This document shows, piece after piece, positions 1 to 6,180 of a DNA stretch of 6,180 bases. A model generated the notes under the pieces. That model ran no database searches, was not told the DNA's origin, and saw only the letters and a list, made by a program, of their open reading frames with translations. Source of the DNA: Thermoplasmata archaeon (GTDB taxonomy: Archaea; Thermoplasmatota; Thermoplasmata; Lutacidiplasmatales; UBA184). The stretch covers positions 1 to 6,180 of the forward strand of contig JAKIVW010000120.1 of NCBI GenBank assembly GCA_022750355.1, in the 5' to 3' direction. Made by a program: the position numbers and the translations under genes. Numbering within the stretch: the stretch's first letter is position 1; the number at the start of each line of letters is the position of its first letter.

Positions 1-9
1 CGGTCCCGC

Positions 10-21
10 TCGCTCGAGCGA
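10..21. repeat. Perfect 12-bp palindrome just upstream of mutS
   Basis: The twelve bases TCGCTCGAGCGA read the same on both strands and end two bases before the mutS ATG. As DNA it could be a dimeric-regulator site overlapping the start region. As RNA the two six-base arms have no loop, so a stable hairpin is unlikely. Palindromes of this length occur by chance about once in a few kilobases, so only its position makes it worth noting. What lies upstream is outside the window. Confidence 0.4.
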
Positions 22-23
22 CG

Positions 24-2654
24 ATGCCCGAGACGGCCGCCTCCACCCCTCTCATGGAGCAGTACGAGGGCGTCAAGGCCCGGTATCCGGGGCACCTGGT
101 CCTCTTCCGGGTCGGCGATTTTTACGAGACGTTCGGAGACGATGCGCGGGTGCTCTCCCGGGCCGTGGATGTGGTGCTCACGGCCCGTTCGGCCGATGCC
201 CAGGGGGTCCGCATCCCGATGGCCGGGGTCCCCCACCACGCGGTCGAGACGTACCTCGGACGTCTGGTCCGAAAGGGGTTCAAGGTCGCGCTGTGCGACC
301 AGATGGAAGAGGCGCGGTTTGCCAAGGGCCTCGTCCGCCGGGAGGTCACCCGGGTGGTTACGCCCGGGACCGTGGTCGAGGACCGGATCCTCGGTGGGCC
401 GGACCACAGTTTCCTCGCGGTCGCCCGAGAAAATGCGGGGGAGTTGGGCGAGTACGCGGCCGTCGACATCACCACGGGCGAGTGGTACCATGGGCGGGCC
501 GACGGACCGGGACCCGAAGGGCTCGCTTCGGCCCTCGCCCCGTTTCAGCCCCGCGAGATCCTCTGGTCCGCTCCCCCCGAACCACCGCCGACCCTCGCTC
601 GGGTGCTCGGACGAGAATTTCCTGCCGCGCGGTTGGATGCCGCCCCCGGCCCTCTGCTCCCAGAGGAACTCCCCGAACGGGTGCGGGCCGGGTTCGTGGG
701 GGACGACCGACTCGCGACGGCCGACCTCCAGCTCGCGGCCTACTTGCGAGTGACCCAGCCCCGACTCCTTCCGCATCTCGAACTGGTCCCGGGCAGCGCG
801 AGTGCCCGGCGATTGGCCCTCGATGCGAAGACGCTCCGCCACCTCGAGATCCGGCGGCCGATGAACCCGGACGACCCGGCCGGGCCCACCCTGTTGGAGA
901 CCTGGGACTTGACGGTCACCGCCTCCGGACGTCGAACCCTCTCCTTCTGGCTCTCCAACCCGCTCGCGGACCTGGGCGCCATTCGCGCCCGGCAGGATGC
1001 GGTGGCCGTCCTCCTCGGTCGGGGCGCGTTCTTGGACGAGCTCCGAACGAAATTGCACGTGGTCGCCGACCTGGCCCGCATCGCCTCGCGCGTCGCCGGC
1101 CGCCGGGTCCGACCGGTGGAAGTGGGGGTCCTCATGACGGGGCTCGAGGCCGCCGAGCAACTGTGGCCGTTGCTCGCGGAGGGCGCGGGGAGCGAGCGTC
1201 TCGACCGAGTGCGCGATGCCGCTCGTCCGCCCCCCGATCTGGTTCGATTGCTCCGTTCGGCCCTCTCCGACTCGCTTCCCCCTCGGGAGGAGGACGGCGG
1301 GCTCTTCCGCCCCGGCCATGCCCCGGAGGTCGACCGATGGCGGGGCGACGAGCAAGCGGCTCTCGCCGAGCTCGCCCAGCTCGAACGGACCGAACAGGAG
1401 ACGACCGGGATCAAGTCGTTGCGAATCTCCTACAATCAGGTATTCGGCTACTACATCGAGGTCACCCGACCCCACCTCGCCCGGGTCCCGCCGCATTTTC
1501 GGCGCCGGCAGACCGTCTCCCAGGCGGAGCGGTTCACGAGCGACCGCTTGGAGGAGATCGAGCACCGGATCCTGGAGGCCCGCGAAAAGGCGCGGGAGGC
1601 GGAGACCCTCGAGTGGGAGCGCCTCCTCGCGGCCGTGGACGCCTTCGTCCCGGCGATCCATCGCGTCGCTCGCGCGCTCGGCGAGTTGGATGTCCTGGCC
1701 ACGTTTGCGTACCTTGCCCAGACCCGGGGGTACGTGCGCCCGACGGTCGACGATTCCTCCCGGCTCATCCTCCGTGACGGCCGGCATCCGGTGCTCGAGC
1801 GGCTCGACGGGGCCTCGTTCGTCCCCAACGATACCGACCTCGACCCGGAGCACGGCCGCCTCGTCGTCCTCACGGGCCCGAACATGTCGGGCAAGTCGAC
1901 GTACATGCGCCAGGTCGGGCTCCTGGTCGTGCTCGCGCAGGCGGGGTCGTTCGTCCCCGCGCGGTTCGCCCACATCGGGCTCGTCAACCGGCTCTTCACA
2001 CGGATGGGGTTCACCGACGAGATCGGGCGGGGCAAGTCGAGCTTCATGGTCGAGATGAGCGAGGTCGCGGAGATCTTGCACGCCGCCGACGATCGCTCCC
2101 TCGTGCTGCTGGACGAAGTGGGCCGGGGGACGAGTACGTTCGATGGTCTTGCGATCGCGTGGGCGACCGTTCGCCACCTCCACGACCGGACCCGGGCCCG
2201 GTGCCTGATCGCCACGCATTACCACCAGTTGACCGAACTGGTGGGTTCCCTCCCGGACGCCCGCAATGCCCATCTCGCCGTCCGCGAGGGACCGGACGGG
2301 ATCGTCTTCCTCCATCGGCTGGTGCCGGGGAGCACCGACCGCAGCTACGGCATCCACGTCGCACGCTTGGCGGGCGTCCCCGAGGAGGTTCTCACGGAGG
2401 CCGAACGGCTCCTCCGCGAACTCGAGTCCGAGGGACTTGTCACCGCGGCCCCCTCGCGTCGATCCGGTCGGTCGACCCCCCGGTACACCCAAGCGGTCCT
2501 ACTCGCCGGTGCGGACCGTCCTCCCGATCCGCTGCTCGGGGAACTTGGGGCCATCGATGTGGATTCCCTCACTCCCGAACAGGCTCTCCGTCGGCTCCGG
2601 AACCTGCGGGACCAGGCTCGCCGGTCCGTCGATCGACCTCCGGAAGGTCCGTGA
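24..2654 (+). CDS. mutS: DNA mismatch repair protein MutS (MutS1 type)
   Basis: This 876-residue protein is a full-length MutS1, the ATP-dependent sensor that binds mispaired and looped bases and recruits MutL. Domain I (about residues 8-115) carries the mismatch-wedging GDFYE motif with Phe33 and Glu35, equivalent to E. coli Phe36 and Glu38. The connector, lever and clamp domains follow (about 125-545). The ATPase domain has Walker A GPNMSGKST (618-626, Lys624), FMVEM (674-678), Walker B LLDE (Asp697, Glu698) and the ATHYH switch (His732). A C-terminal linker holds QAVLL (823-827), aligned with the bacterial clamp-binding peptide QxxLF. An SLTPEQAL segment follows, as in the bacterial MutS C-terminal multimerisation helices. 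ATG 24 is chosen; ATG 54 (Met11) is possible and would still retain the wedge motif. No Shine-Dalgarno is visible in the 23 upstream bases. The stop overlaps the mutL start. Confidence 0.98.
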   Translation: MPETAASTPLMEQYEGVKARYPGHLVLFRVGDFYETFGDDARVLSRAVDVVLTARSADAQGVRIPMAGVPHHAVETYLGRLVRKGFKVALCDQMEEARFAKGLVRREVTRVVTPGTVVEDRILGGPDHSFLAVARENAGELGEYAAVDITTGEWYHGRADGPGPEGLASALAPFQPREILWSAPPEPPPTLARVLGREFPAARLDAAPGPLLPEELPERVRAGFVGDDRLATADLQLAAYLRVTQPRLLPHLELVPGSASARRLALDAKTLRHLEIRRPMNPDDPAGPTLLETWDLTVTASGRRTLSFWLSNPLADLGAIRARQDAVAVLLGRGAFLDELRTKLHVVADLARIASRVAGRRVRPVEVGVLMTGLEAAEQLWPLLAEGAGSERLDRVRDAARPPPDLVRLLRSALSDSLPPREEDGGLFRPGHAPEVDRWRGDEQAALAELAQLERTEQETTGIKSLRISYNQVFGYYIEVTRPHLARVPPHFRRRQTVSQAERFTSDRLEEIEHRILEAREKAREAETLEWERLLAAVDAFVPAIHRVARALGELDVLATFAYLAQTRGYVRPTVDDSSRLILRDGRHPVLERLDGASFVPNDTDLDPEHGRLVVLTGPNMSGKSTYMRQVGLLVVLAQAGSFVPARFAHIGLVNRLFTRMGFTDEIGRGKSSFMVEMSEVAEILHAADDRSLVLLDEVGRGTSTFDGLAIAWATVRHLHDRTRARCLIATHYHQLTELVGSLPDARNAHLAVREGPDGIVFLHRLVPGSTDRSYGIHVARLAGVPEEVLTEAERLLRELESEGLVTAAPSRRSGRSTPRYTQAVLLAGADRPPDPLLGELGAIDVDSLTPEQALRRLRNLRDQARRSVDRPPEGP
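2642..2647 (+). promoter_or_regulatory. Possible weak ribosome binding site for mutL
   Basis: GGAAGG lies three bases before the mutL GTG, within the last codons of mutS. It is purine-rich like a Shine-Dalgarno core, but the spacing is shorter than usual. Translation of mutL may instead depend on ribosomes finishing mutS. None of the other three genes has a comparable element, so this may be chance. Confidence 0.25.
2651..2654 (+). other. GTGA stop-start overlap of mutS and mutL
   Basis: The last three bases of GTGA are the TGA stop of mutS and the first three are the GTG start of mutL. The overlap implies one transcript and probable termination-reinitiation coupling, which would help keep MutS and MutL synthesis in proportion. 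Confidence 0.85.
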
Positions 2655-4423
2655 GCCGTTCCGCTCCGCCGAAGCGCCGACCGATCCGTCGTCTCGACGC
2701 GGCCACCGTCGAGCGGATCGCCGCGGGAGAAGTGGTCGAGCGCCCCGCGTCGGTCGTCAAGGAATTGATCGAGAACGCGCTAGACGCCGGCGCCACGACC
2801 GTCGCGATCGGGATCGAGGAAGGCGGGATCTCTCGGGTCGAGGTCTCGGACGACGGAGCAGGCATCCCATCGGCCGAACTCCCCCTCGCCCTGGAACGGC
2901 ATGCGACCAGCAAGCTCGACCCCGCGGGGCCGGTCGATCGCATCGAGTCCCTGGGTTTCCGGGGAGAGGCCCTCGCGGCGATCGGCACCGTGAGCCGGCT
3001 CCGCATCGTATCACGCACCCCCGACCGGGACGAGGCGACCAGCCTCACGGTCGAGGGCGGCACGTTGGGGGAGCCTTCCCCCGCCGGCCGGTCGGTCGGC
3101 ACCACGGTCGAAGTTCACGACCTGTTCTTCAACACCCCAGCCCGCCGGAAGTTCCTGCGAAGCCCGGCCGCGGAACAGATCGAGGTGGTCGCCACCGTGG
3201 AACGAGTCTACCTCGCGCGCCCGGATGTCACCTACCGGATCCGGAGCGGCGAACGAGAGCTGGCGGTGTACCCCGCGACGACCGACCTCCGCGACGCCGC
3301 GACACGGGTGCTCGGCCCGTCGCTCCTGCGGGAGTCGTTCGAGGTGGAGGGAGCGGTCCCCGGGGGCCGGCTTCGAGGAACCCTGGGTCGACCCGCGACC
3401 GCCGCCTCGTCCTCGCGAGGGCTCTATTTCTCGGTGAACGGTCGGACGATCTCCTCGCGCCCGCTCGCCCAGGCCGTTCGGGCGGCGTTCGGGGACTACC
3501 TGCCCCGCTCCCGGTTCCCCATCGGGGCCCTGGCGCTCGAGTTCGAGAACGACCGGATCGACGTGAACGTCCACCCGACGAAGCGGGAGGTTCGTTTCCT
3601 TCGAGAACGCGACCTCGCCGAGCGCATCCGCGTTCTTGTGCGCGAGGCGCTCCTCGGCTCGCCCGCGGTCGCGGAGGCATCGCCCGGCGCGACCCCGTCC
3701 CACCCCCGTGATCACGCCATACGCGCCTCGACACGGACCCCCCCTTCCACCCTCGCCGCCGCCGCCCGCGCCGCCGGCCATCAACAGGTGCTCCCCGTCG
3801 CGACCGACCTTCTCCCTTCTCGGAGCGTCCCGGTGCGCGGCCCCCATCCGAGGCTCGAGCTGATCGGGTGCGTAGGTGCGATCTACTGGGTAGCCGAAAC
3901 CGAGGACGGAATGGTCCTCATCGACCAACACGCCGCCAGCGAACGGGTCGTCTACGACGCGCTTCGGCGAAACGGCACGCTCGCGCGGCAGACCCTGATG
4001 TCCCCGGTCCTCGTCCCCCTTTCCGGAGCGCAGCGGGCGGCCCTGGAACAGCACGGCACGGCGGTGCGCGCGGCCGGGTTCGACGTCGACGAGTTCGGGC
4101 CCGGCACGTACCGCATCCGCTCGGTCCCCGCCTATCGGGGGCAGACTGCCCGCCCCGAGGGCTTGGGGGAGTTGCTGACCGAGTTGGCCGAGGGGGGCCG
4201 ACCGACGTTGCCCGACGGGTTGGAGGAGCGGACCGCGGCGTCCATCGCCTGCCACGCGGCGATCCGGGCCGGCGATGTCGTGGAGCGGGAGGCCTTCGCC
4301 CGCGTGCTCGACGCCCTCCACCAACTCGCGGAGTCGTCGTACTCCTGTCCCCATGGCCGGCCGATCCAGGTACGCCTCTCCCGGAGCCGGATCGACCGAT
4401 GGTTCCTCCGGTCGGGAACGTGA
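2651..4423 (+). CDS. mutL: DNA mismatch repair protein MutL, endonuclease-type
   Basis: This 590-residue MutL couples mismatch detection by MutS to strand nicking. The N-terminal GHKL ATPase has all its motifs: VVKELIEN with catalytic Glu38 and Asn42, DDGAGI (Asp67), GFRGEAL (102-108), GTTVEV (150-155), FFNTPARRKFL (159-169) and HPTKREVRF with Lys311 (E. coli Lys307). A Pro/Ala-rich linker spans about 335-400. The C-terminal dimerisation domain starts near 402 and carries metal-site motifs of nicking MutL proteins: DQHAASE (425-431), ACH (533-535), CPHGRP (566-571) and a terminal FLR (585-587). Two positions are atypical: the usual last Glu of DQHA-x2-E-x4-E is Asp436, and the usual Arg or Lys after AC is His535. 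QTLMSP (447-452) resembles the MutL clamp-binding peptide of Bacillus (QEMIVP). The GTG start is chosen because it overlaps the mutS stop as GTGA and leaves a short basic tail before the conserved fold. Longer upstream reading frame is only mutS sequence out of frame. Confidence 0.97.
   Translation: MSRSAPPKRRPIRRLDAATVERIAAGEVVERPASVVKELIENALDAGATTVAIGIEEGGISRVEVSDDGAGIPSAELPLALERHATSKLDPAGPVDRIESLGFRGEALAAIGTVSRLRIVSRTPDRDEATSLTVEGGTLGEPSPAGRSVGTTVEVHDLFFNTPARRKFLRSPAAEQIEVVATVERVYLARPDVTYRIRSGERELAVYPATTDLRDAATRVLGPSLLRESFEVEGAVPGGRLRGTLGRPATAASSSRGLYFSVNGRTISSRPLAQAVRAAFGDYLPRSRFPIGALALEFENDRIDVNVHPTKREVRFLRERDLAERIRVLVREALLGSPAVAEASPGATPSHPRDHAIRASTRTPPSTLAAAARAAGHQQVLPVATDLLPSRSVPVRGPHPRLELIGCVGAIYWVAETEDGMVLIDQHAASERVVYDALRRNGTLARQTLMSPVLVPLSGAQRAALEQHGTAVRAAGFDVDEFGPGTYRIRSVPAYRGQTARPEGLGELLTELAEGGRPTLPDGLEERTAASIACHAAIRAGDVVEREAFARVLDALHQLAESSYSCPHGRPIQVRLSRSRIDRWFLRSGT
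4420..4423 (+). other. GTGA stop-start overlap of mutL and the nuclease-like gene
   Basis: The GTG start of the nuclease-like gene and the TGA stop of mutL share four bases, the same arrangement as at the mutS-mutL junction. No Shine-Dalgarno core is seen in the preceding twenty bases, so initiation probably depends on ribosomes finishing mutL. Confidence 0.75.
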
Positions 4424-4971
4424 CGTCGCCCGCCCGACCCCGACCTTCCGAACGCGCCGTGGTGGAAGCCACCGCTCGCTATCTCGAGGGACTCGGATAT
4501 CGGACCCGCATCGACCCGGACGGGACGAACTATTTCGACCTCGTGGCCCGCCGCGGCGACGAGGTCGGGCTCATCGAAGCCAAGGTCTCCGATGCGAGGA
4601 CGGTCCTCACCCAGGCGCTCGTCCGTCGGGGATGGGGGGACTGGGTCGCCGTCGTCCTCGCGTCCCGGCGCTCGGCGATCGCGTTGGAGGCTCGGAGCCG
4701 GAGCACCCGGGCCGCCCCGGTGGGGGTTTGGTGGTGGGAGGGCGAAGCCGTGACCGTCGTTCGGGCGGCTCGACCGTGGGTGAGCCCCGGCGAAGAGGAC
4801 CCGTACGCTCCGCTGCGCGTCCGCTTTCGGGGAGTGCTGGACGCGCTCGACCGCGGGGACGTGCCCGAGGGGCTGAGCTGGTCGGGCGTCCCTCGGACCG
4901 TTCGACGACTTTCCGGAGGCCGGGGGTTCCGCGAATGGCGACTGGACGAGCCTGGCGATCCGGGCCCCTAG
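4420..4971 (+). CDS. PD-(D/E)XK nuclease-like protein in the mutSL operon
   Basis: This 183-residue protein is not a family I can name, but its first half matches the PD-(D/E)XK nuclease core. A helix with Glu16 (VVEATARYLEGLGY) precedes NYFDLVAR with Asp40. LIEAK follows, with Glu53 and Lys55, giving D-x12-E-x-K, then Gln65 in a helix and a hydrophobic strand WVAVVLAS (75-82). The same fold is used by MutH, NucS/EndoMS, archaeal Holliday junction resolvases and restriction enzymes. Lys55 is the only lysine in the protein, although the proteome is lysine-poor, which argues the site is under selection. The second half (about 105-183) has a WWW strand and an Arg-rich helical region with GLSWSG; I do not recognise it. 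GTG 4420 is chosen for its GTGA overlap with mutL; ATG 4399 would overlap mutL by 25 bases. Cotranscription with mutSL suggests a DNA repair role. A resolvase-like, DUF2161-like or catalytically inert protein remains possible. Confidence 0.85.
   Translation: MTSPARPRPSERAVVEATARYLEGLGYRTRIDPDGTNYFDLVARRGDEVGLIEAKVSDARTVLTQALVRRGWGDWVAVVLASRRSAIALEARSRSTRAAPVGVWWWEGEAVTVVRAARPWVSPGEEDPYAPLRVRFRGVLDALDRGDVPEGLSWSGVPRTVRRLSGGRGFREWRLDEPGDPGP
4968..4971. other. CTAG shared by two convergent stop codons
   Basis: The palindrome CTAG holds the TAG stop of the nuclease-like gene on the plus strand (4969-4971) and the TAG stop of the glycosyltransferase-like gene on the minus strand (complement of 4968-4970). 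The two genes therefore overlap by four bases tail to tail, with no room for a terminator between them. I see no T-rich tract on either strand just past the stops. Confidence 0.85.
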
Positions 4972-6116
4972 GACGCGGCGCGCCCGAGGCCGTCCGAGAC
5001 CATGGTCGCGACGCGCTCGGGGTGGAACCAGTCCGCGTACTGTTCGCCCGCTGCGGCCAGCTCCCGTCGCTCGCGGGAGTCGGCCAACAGCTCCGCGAGC
5101 GCCGCGGCGAGCTCGGCCGGATCGTCCGACGCGACGGTGCGAACCGCCCCGCCGGGGTCGAGGGGGAATCGAACGCCGGGGCCGACGATCACGGGACATT
5201 TCGCCCGAAGCGAGAGCACGACGCCCGGGTCAAAGCCGATCGCGGTCGGCGCGACCAGGGTCACGTCCCCGGCCGCGAACGCGCGCTCGAACGTAGCGGA
5301 GTCCCGGTCCGGGAGCGAGGAGACACCGGGCTCGCTCGGCGCGGGACCGCCGACGACGACCAGGCGTGCCCCCGCGAACAACGAGCGGGTCCGGCGGAAC
5401 GCGTCCCGCACACGGTCCGAGCCGGAGATCCGGGGGTCCTCGCTGGCGAGCGGCGCCACGACCACGGGGACGTCCAAGGGAAGGTGCATCCGCTGGCGCG
5501 CTTCGTCGCGGGCGAAGCGGGAGCCGCTGTCCCGGACGGACGGCGGCACGGGGCGCAGCCGACCCGCCGAGATCCCGTACTCCCGGGCGAGCACCTCGGG
5601 AAGTTCGGGGGAATCGTACACGAGGTGGTGCGCTTCGTCCAACGCGACGCGCTCCAGGCGGCGAACGGTACGACGGTCCCTCCACGTGTCGACGCGGTCG
5701 AAGAGAGAGGAGCGGTTGCGGAGCGAGCTCTCGGCGTCGTAGGTGGCGAGTTCGAGGCGGTGGACCACCCCGACCACGGCCGGCCGGCTCCCCCGGCGGC
5801 CGTCGAGACCCAACTTACCGAGACCGAACGGGTCACGAACGACCAGGTCGGCGCTGGGACGGATGCGGCGGCCGGCGGCCAGGCTCAGGCTCGCGCCCTC
5901 GACGACGGCGCCGGGCCGGCGGAGCGGGACGTCGATCTGCGTCGCCATGACCCCGTCCGGAAGGGCCGCGCCCTCCAAGCCGGCGGGGTGGAGCACCCGG
6001 ACCTCGTCGCCGAGGGAGGCGAATCCGGCGGCGAGGGCCCAGGCCGACGCGGCGGGGTCATACGGATCCCGGGGGCACGGACCGACGGCCACGAGGTCGA
6101 TGGTACGTCCCGGCAC
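4968..6116 (-). CDS. GT-B glycosyltransferase-like protein, divergent GT4-type
   Basis: This protein of about 382 residues looks like a soluble GT-B glycosyltransferase, which would move a sugar from a nucleotide-sugar donor to a glycan, lipid or protein acceptor. The N-terminal half opens with a Rossmann-like strand (TIDLVAVG) and a helix ending in LGDEVRVLHPAG, and ends with a VYDSPEL strand and the interdomain stretch RLRPVPPSV near residue 189. The C-terminal half has the ARLVVVGGP strand, a CPVIVGPG strand and a final helix with FHPERVA. I see no signal peptide or membrane segment. The donor-binding E-x7-E motif of GT4 enzymes is absent: the aligned positions are Ile293 and Leu301. Donor and acceptor cannot be named, and a non-catalytic role is possible. 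GTG 6116 is preferred because it puts the first strand near the terminus. ATG 6158 (396 residues) is the main alternative, and the frame stays open to the window edge. The gene converges on the mutSL block. Confidence 0.85.
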   Translation of the reverse strand: MPGRTIDLVAVGPCPRDPYDPAASAWALAAGFASLGDEVRVLHPAGLEGAALPDGVMATQIDVPLRRPGAVVEGASLSLAAGRRIRPSADLVVRDPFGLGKLGLDGRRGSRPAVVGVVHRLELATYDAESSLRNRSSLFDRVDTWRDRRTVRRLERVALDEAHHLVYDSPELPEVLAREYGISAGRLRPVPPSVRDSGSRFARDEARQRMHLPLDVPVVVAPLASEDPRISGSDRVRDAFRRTRSLFAGARLVVVGGPAPSEPGVSSLPDRDSATFERAFAAGDVTLVAPTAIGFDPGVVLSLRAKCPVIVGPGVRFPLDPGGAVRTVASDDPAELAAALAELLADSRERRELAAAGEQYADWFHPERVATMVSDGLGRAAS

Positions 6117-6180
6117 GCAGAGGATTCGCCCCAAGGGCGCAAAAAGCATGTCGAGCATCTTGGCGAAAGTGGGCCGTGAG

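Noticed and set aside
293..1777. Second plus-strand open frame of 494 codons inside mutS
   Set aside because: It is a frame-shifted shadow of mutS with a Pro/Arg/Gly-rich product. The mutS frame explains the region completely.
3745..3780. GCC-rich low-complexity stretch as a repeat element
   Set aside because: It encodes the Ala-rich interdomain linker of MutL in frame and reflects codon choice rather than a separate repeat.
3011..4354. Open antisense frame of 447 codons opposite mutL
   Set aside because: It lies wholly opposite a well-conserved MutL, its translation is low-complexity Gly/Arg-rich with no recognisable motif, and long antisense frames are expected in GC-rich DNA where stop codons are rare.
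3868..4419. N-terminal extension of the nuclease-like gene to an ATG at 3868, or to the ATG at 4399
   Set aside because: The extension to 3868 runs out of frame through the conserved MutL C-terminal domain. ATG 4399 is possible but adds only seven residues, and the GTG at 4420 repeats the stop-start overlap seen at the previous junction.
4962..4967. GGGCCC next to the convergent stops as a terminator hairpin
   Set aside because: The six-base palindrome has no loop and no following T-run, so it cannot act as an intrinsic terminator.
4420..4971. Calling the third gene mutH or nucS
   Set aside because: Only the general PD-(D/E)XK core is visible. Length and flanking sequence do not match either family, so a gene symbol is not justified.
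4275..6179. Plus-strand open frame of 634 codons across the end of mutL, the nuclease-like gene and the glycosyltransferase-like gene
   Set aside because: It is out of frame with two supported genes and antisense to the third, and its product is Arg/Gly-rich with no domain pattern.

Overview
This is a GC-rich, almost fully coding window with four protein genes. Three lie on the plus strand in one tightly packed block: mutS, then mutL, then a small gene with a PD-(D/E)XK nuclease motif. The fourth, on the minus strand, is a glycosyltransferase-like gene that converges on the block. I see no rRNA, tRNA, CRISPR array, insertion sequence or integration scar. No intergenic stretch exceeds a few tens of bases.

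Layout: positions 1-23 are a short leader before mutS and contain a perfect 12-bp palindrome. mutS (24-2654) is full length. mutL (2651-4423) starts inside the mutS stop with a GTGA overlap. The nuclease-like gene (4420-4971) starts inside the mutL stop with the same GTGA overlap. Its TAG stop shares a CTAG tetranucleotide with the TAG stop of the opposing glycosyltransferase-like gene (4968 to about 6116 or 6158). That gene's 5' end lies near the window edge.

How the genes work together: MutS recognises mismatches and carries the mismatch-contacting Phe-x-Glu and a complete ABC ATPase. MutL carries a GHKL ATPase and a C-terminal metal-dependent endonuclease site (DQHA...E, AC, CPHGRP, FLR). 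Repair here should therefore be of the methyl-independent type, in which MutL itself nicks. Both proteins carry candidate sliding-clamp-binding peptides. The third protein has a D-x12-E-A-K nuclease core and appears translationally coupled to MutL. That makes it a candidate accessory nuclease of this mismatch repair operon and the most interesting item in the window.

Organism: the proteins are rich in Arg and very poor in Lys, with GC-ending codons, so this is a high-GC genome. Most starts lack an obvious Shine-Dalgarno sequence and GTG starts are common. This would fit a high-GC archaeon (for example an uncultivated Thermoplasmatota-like lineage), but a high-GC bacterium with MutSL cannot be excluded from the sequence alone. 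The archaeal lean is an inference held at low confidence.
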